Source of the DNA: Vallitalea maricola
GTDB lineage: Bacteria; Bacillota; Clostridia; Lachnospirales; Vallitaleaceae
DNA: 35,105 nt
Assembly (NCBI RefSeq): GCF_036985595.1
Contig: NZ_BTPU01000040.1
Coordinates: 1 to 35,105 of the forward strand
Reading direction: 5' to 3'
The notes beneath the pieces are model-generated. The model did no database searches. It was not told the DNA's origin and worked only from the letters and a program-made list of their open reading frames with translations. Below, piece after piece: positions 24,901-33,060 of this stretch. The position numbers were made by a program, and so were the translations under genes. The stretch's first letter is position 1. The number at the start of each line of letters is the position of its first letter.

Positions 24901-25005
24901 AATAATGTTATCATCTATAGTATAATGTCTACTAGAAAAATAAGCTCTTGCATCTAGTCTTTTCCTATGTAAAACATTTAAATTTTTCCAATCACTTAAT
25001 ATCAT
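21952..25005 (-). CDS. GH2 beta-galactosidase, EbgA-like
   Basis: A 1017-residue LacZ-family enzyme that hydrolyses terminal beta-galactosides. The ATG at 25005 is preferred to a GTG nine bases earlier because AGGAG is spaced for it. Domains in order are a jelly-roll sugar-binding domain (NPTGIYKRSF, YLEDQDMWWLSGIFRDVEI), an Ig-like domain, the TIM barrel with acid/base Glu447 (SLGNESEFG) and nucleophile Glu511 (ILCEYAHAMGNG), and the C-terminal Bgal small chain (WLGRGPGENYPDSKESSKMG). The N-terminal region resembles E. coli EbgA more than LacZ, which fits the EbgR-like regulator in the operon. No signal peptide, so it acts on sugar imported by the adjacent ABC transporter. Confidence 0.92.
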   Translation of the reverse strand: MILSDWKNLNVLHRKRLDARAYFSSRHYTIDDNIISLNGDWKFKFMDSPMRIKEDYYAKPYEYDHWDDIEVPSCWQIKGYGQMHYTDMYYQFPVDPPRVPDMNPTGIYKRSFNLIDAIMDERMLLRFYGVDSAFHVYINNTFVGYSQGSRMISEFDISHAVVSGDNEITVIVYKWSDGTYLEDQDMWWLSGIFRDVEIEIVPQVSIWDYKLITTFDDAYKDARVKINVKVDNKTKEIIQSYTALITIEDKGRELLNKVIPISDIQPDDVTEIILEDIVKEPKQWNAEEPHLHMLRIKLMNPSGEIIQEIVDEIGFRQIDIKDGLICINGKRIMFRGVNRHDFNTYTGRTVSKEDMETDVLMMKQNNINAVRTAHYPNMPYFYKLCDKYGLYVIDEADLECHGFELTTNYKWITADKDWEDAYVERGIRFVERDKNRPSVIMWSLGNESEFGSNFVAMANAIKDLDSSRLVHYEGDKNVEVSDVYSTMYTNIENLEHIGRDVDNTKPHILCEYAHAMGNGPGALKDYQEVFEKYDRLHGGFVWEWIDHGIAAYDEEERVFYKYGGDYKDNPHNSNFNLDGLLFPDRTPSPGLFEFKKVIEPIKIESVDLEKGIFQVWNKYNFITLDNYTIKWSIVYDDDIYISDSIKVNNLQPNEKEIIQINYMRPNEIEYNTPYYINFEVVYEEPPVWATDNQIVADAQFDLGWEKIYKASNTSVNTMRVEESHDELVIMGQDFKVAFDKVIGRLMMYSYRDKVIIKEGPKLNFWRAPIDNDMYTIKEWKEKYQLNLLKEFSKGLQWDKEDNYIKIISPVIVGAPNQEWFYKAMYEYKIYADGEIDLRVHGKPHDPNGVMITMLPKIGLTLIMNKDFEQVKWLGRGPGENYPDSKESSKMGVYDSSINGLYTPYPFPQENGNRGDMVWVSLYNAETMVLFKGNKPLNFSASYYTDEDLDKAKHINELQKQDAIVMDIDYVQNGLGSNSCGPIQLPKHQLKAISFDYHVRLMAVQRNNESIIQKAKQF

Positions 25006-25089
25006 AATTGCCACTCCTATTGCATTATTTACATGATTTATATATTAATGTGTTACTTGAGATAATTGCATAATTATTATACTAATATC

Positions 25090-25905
25090 TTATTTGATTC
25101 CTGACATGGATATCCCTTCAATAAATCTTTTTTGGAAAAAGAAATACACCGCTACTACTGGTATGATAGTTACAGCAGATGTTGCAAATAAGCCGCCAAA
25201 ATTCGTCGTATTTTTACCTGAAAACATATTCAATGCAACAGCTAGTGGAAATTTCTCTTGTGAATTGAGTACTAAATAAGGCCATAAGAAATCTTCCCAG
25301 TTCCATAAAAACAAGAAAATAGAGAGAGCGGATATCATATTAATACATAATGGTATAACCATCGTATGAAAAATTCTAAATTCTCCTGCTCCATCCATAC
25401 GAGCTGCTTCTAGTAATTCATCAGGCACACCGTTCATAATATACTGACGCATCATGAAAATACCAAAACTTGATAGCATAGTAGGTGCAATGATTGCAAT
25501 GTATTTATCTTTCCAACCAAAACTTGTTATCATATCATATAAAGGGATAACAGTAATAATATAAGGTATCATCATGGAAAATAATACAATTCCAAACAAT
25601 ATCTTTTTTCCCTTAAATTGAAACTTAGCAAGAACGTATCCACAAAGCAAGCTTGTATAAACAGCGATGACTGTCTTTACAGTTGATAAATAGATTGAGT
25701 TAGCGAAAAAACGGCCAACGTTAAATTTTTCATTGATATTTATGTAATGCATAAATGTAAACTTTTCGGGAAAGAAAGTCGGAGGATAGCCAATTATTTC
25801 ACTATTCGTTTTGAAGGATGATAGCATTAACCAAATAAAAGGTATTAACATGGTTATTCCTCCTATAAATAATAATACATACACGAGAATACGTTTACTT
25901 TTCAC
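25090..25905 (-). CDS. Sugar ABC transporter permease (MalG-type)
   Basis: A 271-residue inner-membrane permease with six helices, of the carbohydrate-uptake CUT1 family. The EAA loop that contacts the ATPase is EAARMDGAGEFRIFHTMVIP. It starts at a GTG overlapping the stop codon of the upstream permease by 4 nt, with AGGAGGAG ahead, showing translational coupling. The C-terminus is FIEGISMSGIK, with the typical GxxxGxxK ending of MalG-type proteins. It pairs with the MalF-type permease and the lipoprotein to import an oligosaccharide. No ATPase gene is present, as is common in Firmicutes where an MsmX-like ATPase serves many importers. Confidence 0.9.
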   Translation of the reverse strand: MKSKRILVYVLLFIGGITMLIPFIWLMLSSFKTNSEIIGYPPTFFPEKFTFMHYININEKFNVGRFFANSIYLSTVKTVIAVYTSLLCGYVLAKFQFKGKKILFGIVLFSMMIPYIITVIPLYDMITSFGWKDKYIAIIAPTMLSSFGIFMMRQYIMNGVPDELLEAARMDGAGEFRIFHTMVIPLCINMISALSIFLFLWNWEDFLWPYLVLNSQEKFPLAVALNMFSGKNTTNFGGLFATSAVTIIPVVAVYFFFQKRFIEGISMSGIK

Positions 25906-26798
25906 TCTCTTTCTCCTCCTTTCAACACTTTAAACTGTATAAAGGTTATGACTAAAATAATAGCGAATAATACAAAGGTTATGGATGAAGCATAACCAAA
26001 ACGATAATTTTTAAACGCTTCCCCATAAATCAAATACATCAATACATGTGTAGTTGTTCCAGGTCCACCTTTTGTCATAATAAATATCTGTGTAAATGAT
26101 TGGAAGTATGAAATCATAGATGTAATTAAAACAAATATAATAGTGGATTTAACAGATGGTATGATAATATGAAGTAACGTCTGAAGTGCATTAGCACCAT
26201 CAATCTTTGCTGCTTCAAGTATTGTTTTGGACACATCCATCAATCCGGCCAAGAAAATAATGACAGCATAACCTACATCCTTCCAAATTGTCATCAGCAT
26301 AACTGATGGTAGAGCTAATTTTTCATCGAATAGAAACTTTACATCAGTTATACCAAAAGCCGCCAATATCGTTTGAAATAATCCGATATTAGGGTCATAT
26401 AACCATTTCCAAACAAGAGCGACTGCAACAATAGGCATAATAACAGGAAGAAAATACAAACCCCTTAATAAACCTTTGAATTTATTAATTGAATTAAGAC
26501 CTAGTGCAATGATAAAGCCTAATACAACTCTACATGTAACGACTACAGCAACAAAATAAAGTGTGTTTGTCAAAGATTTGTAAAAGAGTTTACTGGAAAA
26601 AAGAGTTTTATAATTCTCTATACCTATAAAATCAAAAGTATTCTTTAAAGGATTCCAATTTGCTAAACTACCTATAAATGCATATATAATAGGCCAAAAG
26701 AAAAATACGCTGTAGAAGCCTACCATGAGAACAACTGCTAATATTATGATTAATTTCTGTGACGATATTTTTTTCTTGCTCGTAATCACCAATTCCAC
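25902..26798 (-). CDS. Sugar ABC transporter permease (MalF-type)
   Basis: A 298-residue inner-membrane protein with six helices, of the CUT1 family. The EAA loop reads EAAKIDGANALQTLLHIIIP. The start is GTG at 26798 with AAGGA about 7 nt upstream; a second GTG at 26789, preceded by AGGTGG, is also possible, and no ATG is available. It overlaps the MalG-type gene by 4 nt. A hairpin in the preceding intergenic region probably lowers its expression relative to the solute-binding protein. Confidence 0.88.
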   Translation of the reverse strand: MELVITSKKKISSQKLIIILAVVLMVGFYSVFFFWPIIYAFIGSLANWNPLKNTFDFIGIENYKTLFSSKLFYKSLTNTLYFVAVVVTCRVVLGFIIALGLNSINKFKGLLRGLYFLPVIMPIVAVALVWKWLYDPNIGLFQTILAAFGITDVKFLFDEKLALPSVMLMTIWKDVGYAVIIFLAGLMDVSKTILEAAKIDGANALQTLLHIIIPSVKSTIIFVLITSMISYFQSFTQIFIMTKGGPGTTTHVLMYLIYGEAFKNYRFGYASSITFVLFAIILVITFIQFKVLKGGERE

Positions 26799-26843
26799 CT
26801 CACTGTTCCTTCATTTATGAGAGTATGAATTATACTTTTAGAA

Positions 26844-26871
26844 ACAGGAGCTGTCAGATGTCAGCCCCTGT
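26844..26871 (-). terminator. Intercistronic hairpin after the solute-binding protein gene
   Basis: ACAGGAGCTG (26844-26853) pairs with CAGCCCCTGT (26862-26871), with one mismatch and an 8-nt loop. On the minus strand only TTTCTAAAAG follows, so termination would be partial. This would explain more binding protein than permease. Confidence 0.55.
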
Positions 26872-26892
26872 TATATAAAAGCCTATATCATA

Positions 26893-28191
26893 CTATTTTA
26901 ATTGATCAGTATCCTTATATTCATTCTCCAATTTCTTGACGCTACTTAAATCCGTATTTTTCAGATTTTCTACTCCATTTTTTAGCGCCTCTTCTATGTT
27001 GTAATCGTTAATAAGAACATCTTGCATAGTTTGCTTAATCACTGTTTCGTACTCACCAGGTAATACCATAGGTATCATCCTAGGCATTTGAACTTTTATT
27101 GCATCAATGGTTGAAGATTCTTCACCTTTATCTGCTAAATCTGTTCTTGATGAAACACCACTAAAACCGTTAGATATACTTAACATAATCTCATCATTAT
27201 CAAGTACAAACTTAGTGAAATCAACTAATATATCATATTTTTCATCATCAACTTTTTTACCGATTCCAAAGCTAAGCTCCATATCAGCACGTGTAACGAC
27301 TGGACTATCTTCACTCACTGTTGGAATTGGGAATGCTTTGAATTTCAACTCTTCATTAGCAGTATTAAACCATTTATGCATCCAAGCATGACCATATATA
27401 ATGGATGATTTACCTTTAATAAACGAGTCCTCTGGAGAACCATTACCTAAAGTATAATCACTGATTTTTAATTCCTTTTCCCACTTCTGCATCATCTCTA
27501 AAGCATTTTTACCTGCTTCTGAATCAATCGTTGTTTTTCCTTCATCATCAGCTAAGCCTTGACCTTGTTGATACATCAAGTCTGCCATAGTATACCAAGT
27601 ACTTACATCAATACCAGCTCGTACAATTTTACCATTATCGACAACTGTTAATTTCTGAGCTACGTCCTCTAGCTCATCCCATGTCTTTGGTATATCTGCG
27701 TCAGTTAAACCAGCATCATTCCAATGATCCTCATTTAAGTACATAACTGCTCCATAAAATACTAATGGAACAAATACTGGCTTTCCAGTTTCACCAACAA
27801 AAAGACCGGCATCTTTGATATTGCTAAGTTCACTTACTTCAAAAGGTAATTCTCTTGAATTAGGCACCAATAAATTGGCATATGCTGTATGAGACATGAA
27901 CATATCTGGACCTGTTCCTGCATCTAATTCAATTGGTAATTTAGTCCAATAATCCCCCCAGGGTTGTTGTTCAATCTTAAATTTTACATTTGCATTTTTT
28001 TCTTCATATGCTCTAAACATATTATAAAAAAAAGGATATTCCGCTTCATCTCCAGGTATCCAAACTTTAATTTCTGATACTACAGTTTTTTCTGTTTTAT
28101 CACCATTTGTAGAATTCTTTTCTTTTGGTGAACACCCAATTAATGAAACCATTAGCGTCAAAACCATTATTGATACAAAAATCTTTTTCAT
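26893..28191 (-). CDS. Sugar ABC transporter solute-binding lipoprotein
   Basis: A 432-residue extracellular binding protein (family 1, MalE-like). The ATG at 28191 follows GGAGGTAAG; an ATG 15 bases earlier lacks a site. A signal peptide ends in the lipobox LIGC. The mature protein has the usual two-lobed pattern: GPDMFMSHTAYANLL near the first hinge, the PKTWDELEDVAQKL segment, then KGKSSIIYGHAWM and a C-terminal helix. It captures the sugar for the two permeases. First gene of the operon, with a consensus promoter and operator-like repeats upstream. The sugar is probably a galactoside or mixed oligosaccharide, judged only from the enzymes encoded in the same operon. Confidence 0.9.
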   Translation of the reverse strand: MKKIFVSIMVLTLMVSLIGCSPKEKNSTNGDKTEKTVVSEIKVWIPGDEAEYPFFYNMFRAYEEKNANVKFKIEQQPWGDYWTKLPIELDAGTGPDMFMSHTAYANLLVPNSRELPFEVSELSNIKDAGLFVGETGKPVFVPLVFYGAVMYLNEDHWNDAGLTDADIPKTWDELEDVAQKLTVVDNGKIVRAGIDVSTWYTMADLMYQQGQGLADDEGKTTIDSEAGKNALEMMQKWEKELKISDYTLGNGSPEDSFIKGKSSIIYGHAWMHKWFNTANEELKFKAFPIPTVSEDSPVVTRADMELSFGIGKKVDDEKYDILVDFTKFVLDNDEIMLSISNGFSGVSSRTDLADKGEESSTIDAIKVQMPRMIPMVLPGEYETVIKQTMQDVLINDYNIEEALKNGVENLKNTDLSSVKKLENEYKDTDQLK

Positions 28192-28226
28192 ATACCTTAC
28201 CTCCACTAAATTTTTAATTATATTAT

Positions 28227-28262
28227 AGTAATTATTTTACTAAATTTCATATGGTTTGTCAA
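28227..28262 (-). promoter_or_regulatory. Main sugar-operon promoter with operator-like inverted repeat
   Basis: On the minus strand TTGACA (28257-28262), 17 nt, TAAAAT (28234-28239). The inverted repeat TAGTAA-TTATT-TTACTA (28227-28243) covers the -10 box, so a bound protein would block transcription. Confidence 0.7.
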
Positions 28263-28494
28263 TATTTTTTTCGTTTTACTCTATATATTTGACAAAATTA
28301 GTCTATAATTCCCCATAAATTCAGTAATATTTATTAATTATTTAATCTTCCCATCTGTAGTTTCATATGCTCAAATCAACTATTACCGATTTATTTTGCA
28401 TAATAAAAAATCAATAAAACTCTTTTTTATACATTTTTTTAAATTTACTTACTTAGAATATTAAGGCTGAAAAATTATTTTTCTCACAAAAACA

Positions 28495-28515
28495 TTTAGT
28501 AAATATTTTACTAAC
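28495..28515. promoter_or_regulatory. Second, upstream operator-like inverted repeat
   Basis: TTAGTAAA-TAT-TTTACTAA, perfect 8-bp arms, matching the promoter repeat at 18 of 21 positions and lying about 270 bp upstream of it. The stretch 28263-28595 otherwise shows AT-rich sequence only. Confidence 0.5.
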
Positions 28516-28595
28516 TTTCATTTTCTGTACTCAAACAATAAATTTATAATTCACTGTCCTTCTGCATGTTGTATATGGCTTTCATACTGATTATA

Positions 28596-28645
28596 AAATA
28601 CGAAGAACCATCTTGCTGGCAATGGCAAAATGGTTCTTCGTATTT
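28596..28645 (-). terminator. Strong terminator after hsdR
   Basis: A perfect 16-bp stem, AAATACGAAGAACCAT (28596-28611) with 28630-28645, extended by an inner TTGC/GCAA pairing. On the minus strand it ends in TTTTATAAT. It closes the restriction-modification operon. Confidence 0.85.
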
Positions 28646-28672
28646 CATCTACAAATAGCTCTGAATATAAAT

Positions 28673-31600
28673 TTAATCATCACTTGGCAATTCTATCTCA
28701 AATCCTCCAACTAAGACAAATCTCTTAAGCAGGTTATGGGCTTTAATATTTACTTTATAAGCTGGAATAGTTACACCCTCAATTTTTTCAAAATAGACTT
28801 TTGCTTTTTCTTTATCAACAGTGTTTTTAAGAGCATCAAAACGTCCATACTCATTAAGGTTTGTTTTTGTCAAATGAGAAGTCATCATATTTCTTAGCAT
28901 GTTTTTATCAACGCCTAACACTTCTGCAATATCATCAATCTCTGCATTCTTAGCTTTTAATTGGTATTGCGTTATGTACTCTCTAAATGTTTTATTATCT
29001 TCAAAATCCACATTCCCGCTTTGTATATCATGTAAAAATATAGTAGCATACTTTTGTTCCTCTTGACTTAAGGAAGCAAATGATTTGTGAAGTTCATCTA
29101 ATGTCTGCTGAATTAAGCCATTATTTCCCTCTTCACCATTAAGTGTCTTCAGGAATTTATCAAACCTAGAATTCATGTAATCTGCATCAATGACGTCGGT
29201 ATCAATCTCAGTTAAATACCCATCAATTTCAAAAGGAATACTGTCTGAGCCACCACCACCGCCACAATTAAATAGTTCTTTATAACGTAGTGCTAATATT
29301 AGGTAAGTGTTTTCATCAAACTTCATCTCTACTACAGATTTTCGTTTACCCCTGCCATTACTAAACTCATATCTATACTTACTCCATTTAAATCCCTGAA
29401 TTTTACTTGCTTCTAAATAATCATTCAGCTTCTTAAAAAGCTTAGAAAACTTACCACGTTCTGAATTATCATCTGGCAGTTTTTCAAAATTCATGATACC
29501 AGCATTGTGAAACAAATCAACAATGTCATCATAAATCCCATTCATTTTCTTCAAATTATCTCCAAGTCTTTGAGAAAATAGTTCAATTGGCTTATCTCCT
29601 GAATATAGTTTTACTGCTTCATCAATGTTTTGTTCCATTGAATGAGGATACCTGTAATATCTAATCGTTCCAAAAGGTTTTTCTGGTCCAAATAGACGAT
29701 TCGTTCGTGAAAATGCTTGAATAATGTTTTCATATCTAAGTATCTTATCCATATACAATGTATTTATCCATTTTGAATCAAAACCCGTAAGCATTTGGTC
29801 AACGACAATCAGCAAATCTATTTGTTTTTCGGGAGTTCTCTCTAATCGAATATACGGCTTCTTATGTGCAAGTCTTGCTGCAATATCTTTCTTGAACTTA
29901 GAATGGTTTTTCAGCGTAAATTTCTGTCCATATAAATTATTATAGTCAGTGATTATTTCAACCAGTCCATCCTCTTTAAATTTAACATTCCCATCATTAT
30001 CAATATTGGGATCAAACAGAGCAGTAACTTTTAGTTGTGGTTTCATTTCTTTTATTAATCGATAGTACGCTATTGCTTCTAGTATGCTGTCCGTTGCGAA
30101 TATTGCATGGAATTTACTATTATGACTTAACTGTATCCAATTTTCTATTATATCTTTTGCTACTATTTGACGATGTTCAATTCGGTTATACTGAGATTTT
30201 GGCAGATAATCTTCAATTCCTTTAACATATTTACCATCCCGATCAATATATCCTGCCATTTCCACTCTCGAGGAATCCATATATTTATAATATACTCTGC
30301 TCTTTTTGGCATCACTAACAGCTTCTTCCTCTGTTTTTGCCTTTGCTAACCATAAGGCAACCTTTCGTCTTACATCTCTGTCTTTATAAGTTAGCATTTT
30401 GTAAGGGTCAAAGCCAAGTACGTTTTTATCACGTATACCATCTGCAATACTATATCTATGAAGCTCATCTCCAAATACAGTAAGGGTGGTATTCAGTTTC
30501 TTTTGATTTTCATCCTTAATAGGTGTTCCTGTAAATCCAAAAAATATTGCATATGGAAATGTTTTTTTAATAATTCTTAACATCCCACCAAAGGTTGACC
30601 GATGAGCTTCATCAACAATGAACACAATTCGTTTTGAATTCATAAGCTCAATATCTTCTGCATTAATTCCTTCTTGTTCATCTTTTATATTGCTCATTTT
30701 TTGAATAGATGTCACAATCAAAGTATCCGATGGATTTATACTTTTTAGCTTGGTAATTAAAATGCCTGTGTTTTCAGTTGCTTGTACATCTTCATTTTCT
30801 TCAGCAAAGCCTCTATATTCTTGTAATGACTGAGTACCTAGTTCAATTCTATCCATTAGGAAAATTACTTTATCTGCATCTTTTGAGTTTGCAATTAACT
30901 GAGCTGATTTGAAGCTTGTCATTGTCTTTCCAGAGCCTGTCGTATGCCAAACATAACCACCAAGTAGATTTTCACCCTTCCAATCAATCTTTGAAACTCG
31001 GTCAGATATAGCATTGGCAGCATAATATTGATAACTACGCATGACCTTAAGAATACCATCAGAATCATCTGCTACTGTATAAAATCCAATTAATTGGTGT
31101 GCCATTGGGATAGAAAGTAAAGATGAAGCAATATCTTTCCAATGATTTATAGGCTCGTTATTAAAATCTGCCCAGTTAAAATAGAAATTCTTATCAAACT
31201 TTCCGTCAGGTCCAGGATTTGAAAAATAAACAGTCTCATCAGGAGTCATCGCAATAAATATCTGAATTAATGAAAAGAGTCCTGTAAAGATACCTTCATC
31301 CGAATATTTTTCTATCTGGTTATACGCCTGACTAACTGGTACGCCATTCCTTTTCATTTCAACATGCATAACAGGCATGCCGTTAATCAACAGCATGATA
31401 TCACCACGTCGATCATTCAATATCTTCGATTTACTCTTAAACTTAGGCTGTCTTACAATCTGATATCTGCTTTGTCCAGCGGCTATCTCTCTACGATCAT
31501 ATATTTTCAGACTAATTTCTCTTCCAAAATGCAAAGTGTCGTCTGGATTGTCCCTTGTAATAGACACTGTCTTACCATTAATAAACCCATTTAGCTTCAG

Positions 31601-31828
31601 CGGTGTTCTTAAATTAGTAATCTGTTCCAAAATCTGCTGCATCTCTCCATCTGTTAATGGATAGTCATTCAATCTATCTCTCCCTCGATTATTATCGAAG
31701 AGAATCTTTGCCCAGTTTTTAAGTAAATCTTTTTCTGTAGGATATTTTAGAACTTCTTTTTCCCAGCCTTTTTGTGAGAGTATCTCTATAAAGGCTTGTT
31801 CAAAATCTGCTTCTTTTGTAAAAGTCAT
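28673..31828 (-). CDS. hsdR: Type I restriction enzyme, R subunit
   Basis: A 1051-residue HsdR, a normal length, with GGAG before its ATG. The N-terminal nuclease domain shows the PD-(D/E)xK elements RRGDIMLL (Asp about 143) and VEMKR (Glu-x-Lys about 157). The SF2 translocase follows with Walker A GSGKT (about 297), the DEAH box in FIVDEAHRS (about 406) and motif III FTGTP. A helical C-terminal region contacts HsdM/HsdS. The complex translocates unmodified DNA with ATP and cuts at a distance. It is 49 nt after hsdS and last in the operon. All key residues are intact. Confidence 0.95.
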   Translation of the reverse strand: MTFTKEADFEQAFIEILSQKGWEKEVLKYPTEKDLLKNWAKILFDNNRGRDRLNDYPLTDGEMQQILEQITNLRTPLKLNGFINGKTVSITRDNPDDTLHFGREISLKIYDRREIAAGQSRYQIVRQPKFKSKSKILNDRRGDIMLLINGMPVMHVEMKRNGVPVSQAYNQIEKYSDEGIFTGLFSLIQIFIAMTPDETVYFSNPGPDGKFDKNFYFNWADFNNEPINHWKDIASSLLSIPMAHQLIGFYTVADDSDGILKVMRSYQYYAANAISDRVSKIDWKGENLLGGYVWHTTGSGKTMTSFKSAQLIANSKDADKVIFLMDRIELGTQSLQEYRGFAEENEDVQATENTGILITKLKSINPSDTLIVTSIQKMSNIKDEQEGINAEDIELMNSKRIVFIVDEAHRSTFGGMLRIIKKTFPYAIFFGFTGTPIKDENQKKLNTTLTVFGDELHRYSIADGIRDKNVLGFDPYKMLTYKDRDVRRKVALWLAKAKTEEEAVSDAKKSRVYYKYMDSSRVEMAGYIDRDGKYVKGIEDYLPKSQYNRIEHRQIVAKDIIENWIQLSHNSKFHAIFATDSILEAIAYYRLIKEMKPQLKVTALFDPNIDNDGNVKFKEDGLVEIITDYNNLYGQKFTLKNHSKFKKDIAARLAHKKPYIRLERTPEKQIDLLIVVDQMLTGFDSKWINTLYMDKILRYENIIQAFSRTNRLFGPEKPFGTIRYYRYPHSMEQNIDEAVKLYSGDKPIELFSQRLGDNLKKMNGIYDDIVDLFHNAGIMNFEKLPDDNSERGKFSKLFKKLNDYLEASKIQGFKWSKYRYEFSNGRGKRKSVVEMKFDENTYLILALRYKELFNCGGGGGSDSIPFEIDGYLTEIDTDVIDADYMNSRFDKFLKTLNGEEGNNGLIQQTLDELHKSFASLSQEEQKYATIFLHDIQSGNVDFEDNKTFREYITQYQLKAKNAEIDDIAEVLGVDKNMLRNMMTSHLTKTNLNEYGRFDALKNTVDKEKAKVYFEKIEGVTIPAYKVNIKAHNLLKRFVLVGGFEIELPSDD

Positions 31829-31877
31829 AATTCTATTACTCCTTTACTGATATGCTTTTTATATGCTTTGAAAATAC

Positions 31878-33059
31878 TTAAACAAACATTTTTTCAAGAC
31901 ATGATTCTTTTATATTTTTTAATTTATCTAGTTGATTCTCATGAAGGGTAATAAGATTGTCAATTTGTTTAAAGAGTTCTCCTATTTTCTCTTGTTCTGT
32001 AATCTCTGGAAGGAGTACTGTTGTAGATTGTACTAACTCACTATTAAGATTATTTACAACTCCACCAGATGCTAATGACTTATACTGGTCTAACATATAA
32101 TCAGACGAAAGCATCTGTAGTAAATATTCTATGTCGAACATTTTTTTCTTATCACGAATCAATAACCAACCATCGTGAATACAACCATCTACCTGCATTA
32201 TATAGGGTCTACCAAAACTCATTGAGTTCGATAATATTAAATCTCCTATAAAAACTCTACGTGATTTTTTTTCGCCTTCAAGCTTTATTTTTTCCTTAGT
32301 AGAAGTAATATATCTAGACCCTTTTGCAACATCACCAATTTTAATCCAATTAATGCCATTTACATCATTTATTATAAAATCTTCAATTGGTCTAGGAGAT
32401 CCACCACGCTGAATTAAAACACATTTTCCAAACTCACGCTGTTCCCAAACATCAGTATGTCCTTTAAATCGTATCTCAGGAATATCATTATTCTTTTCAG
32501 GAAACATTTTGTTTAACATAGCCTTTTTGATGCTTAATATTTTTTTATGCTTGCGCTGATGAAGGGTTATTATTTTGTCTAAATTTTCTAGTAATGATAT
32601 TATCCTCTTTTGTTCTTCGATTTCAGGAAAACACATATCCATCTTTGAAATCATTTCTAATCTCACAGAGTCAACAGATGTTTTAGCAGTCATTGACATA
32701 ACTCTCTCATAAAAATTCAGCGAGAAGTTGTAATAGAAATATTTGCCCAGAACCCCGTTAAAATCATACATTTGGTATACTCTTTGATGTAGGTCATACT
32801 TACCATTTACATAATGAAATACCTTTCCAGTGCCTACTCCATCGCCAACAGTAAGTACAGCTTCTTGATCATAAATATATCTATTACTATGTTCGATAAT
32901 TGGTGATCTAACATAAAAACGATATTTTCCATCAGAAACATTATCTTGAGTATTGCTCTTTCCTGTCGATATTGAGCATAGTTTCTCAACCTTACACTCT
33001 TCCCAATCATCATAAAAACCTTCAAAACGAATCTCTGGTTTTCTATTCTTATCAGCCAT
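31878..33059 (-). CDS. hsdS: Type I restriction enzyme, specificity subunit
   Basis: A 393-residue HsdS with two target-recognition domains. TRD1 begins at IRFEGFYDDWEECKVEKL and TRD2 at IRFKGHTDVWEQREFGKC, each followed by a conserved helix (EEQKRIISLLENLDKIITLH and TEQEKIGELFKQIDNLITLH) that acts as the spacer ruler. The ATG at 33059 lies 1 nt after the hsdM stop with AAGGGTGAG ahead, so translation is coupled; a GTG at 33068 is the alternative. The target sequence cannot be read from the protein. No second hsdS fragment, invertase or inverted repeat was seen, so there is no sign of phase variation. Confidence 0.93.
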   Translation of the reverse strand: MADKNRKPEIRFEGFYDDWEECKVEKLCSISTGKSNTQDNVSDGKYRFYVRSPIIEHSNRYIYDQEAVLTVGDGVGTGKVFHYVNGKYDLHQRVYQMYDFNGVLGKYFYYNFSLNFYERVMSMTAKTSVDSVRLEMISKMDMCFPEIEEQKRIISLLENLDKIITLHQRKHKKILSIKKAMLNKMFPEKNNDIPEIRFKGHTDVWEQREFGKCVLIQRGGSPRPIEDFIINDVNGINWIKIGDVAKGSRYITSTKEKIKLEGEKKSRRVFIGDLILSNSMSFGRPYIMQVDGCIHDGWLLIRDKKKMFDIEYLLQMLSSDYMLDQYKSLASGGVVNNLNSELVQSTTVLLPEITEQEKIGELFKQIDNLITLHENQLDKLKNIKESCLEKMFV

Positions 33060-33060
33060 A

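Noticed and set aside
29260..29275. CCACCACCGCCAC stretch in hsdR as a possible phase-variable repeat
   Set aside because: It encodes a short glycine run within an intact frame, with too few identical units to suggest slippage.
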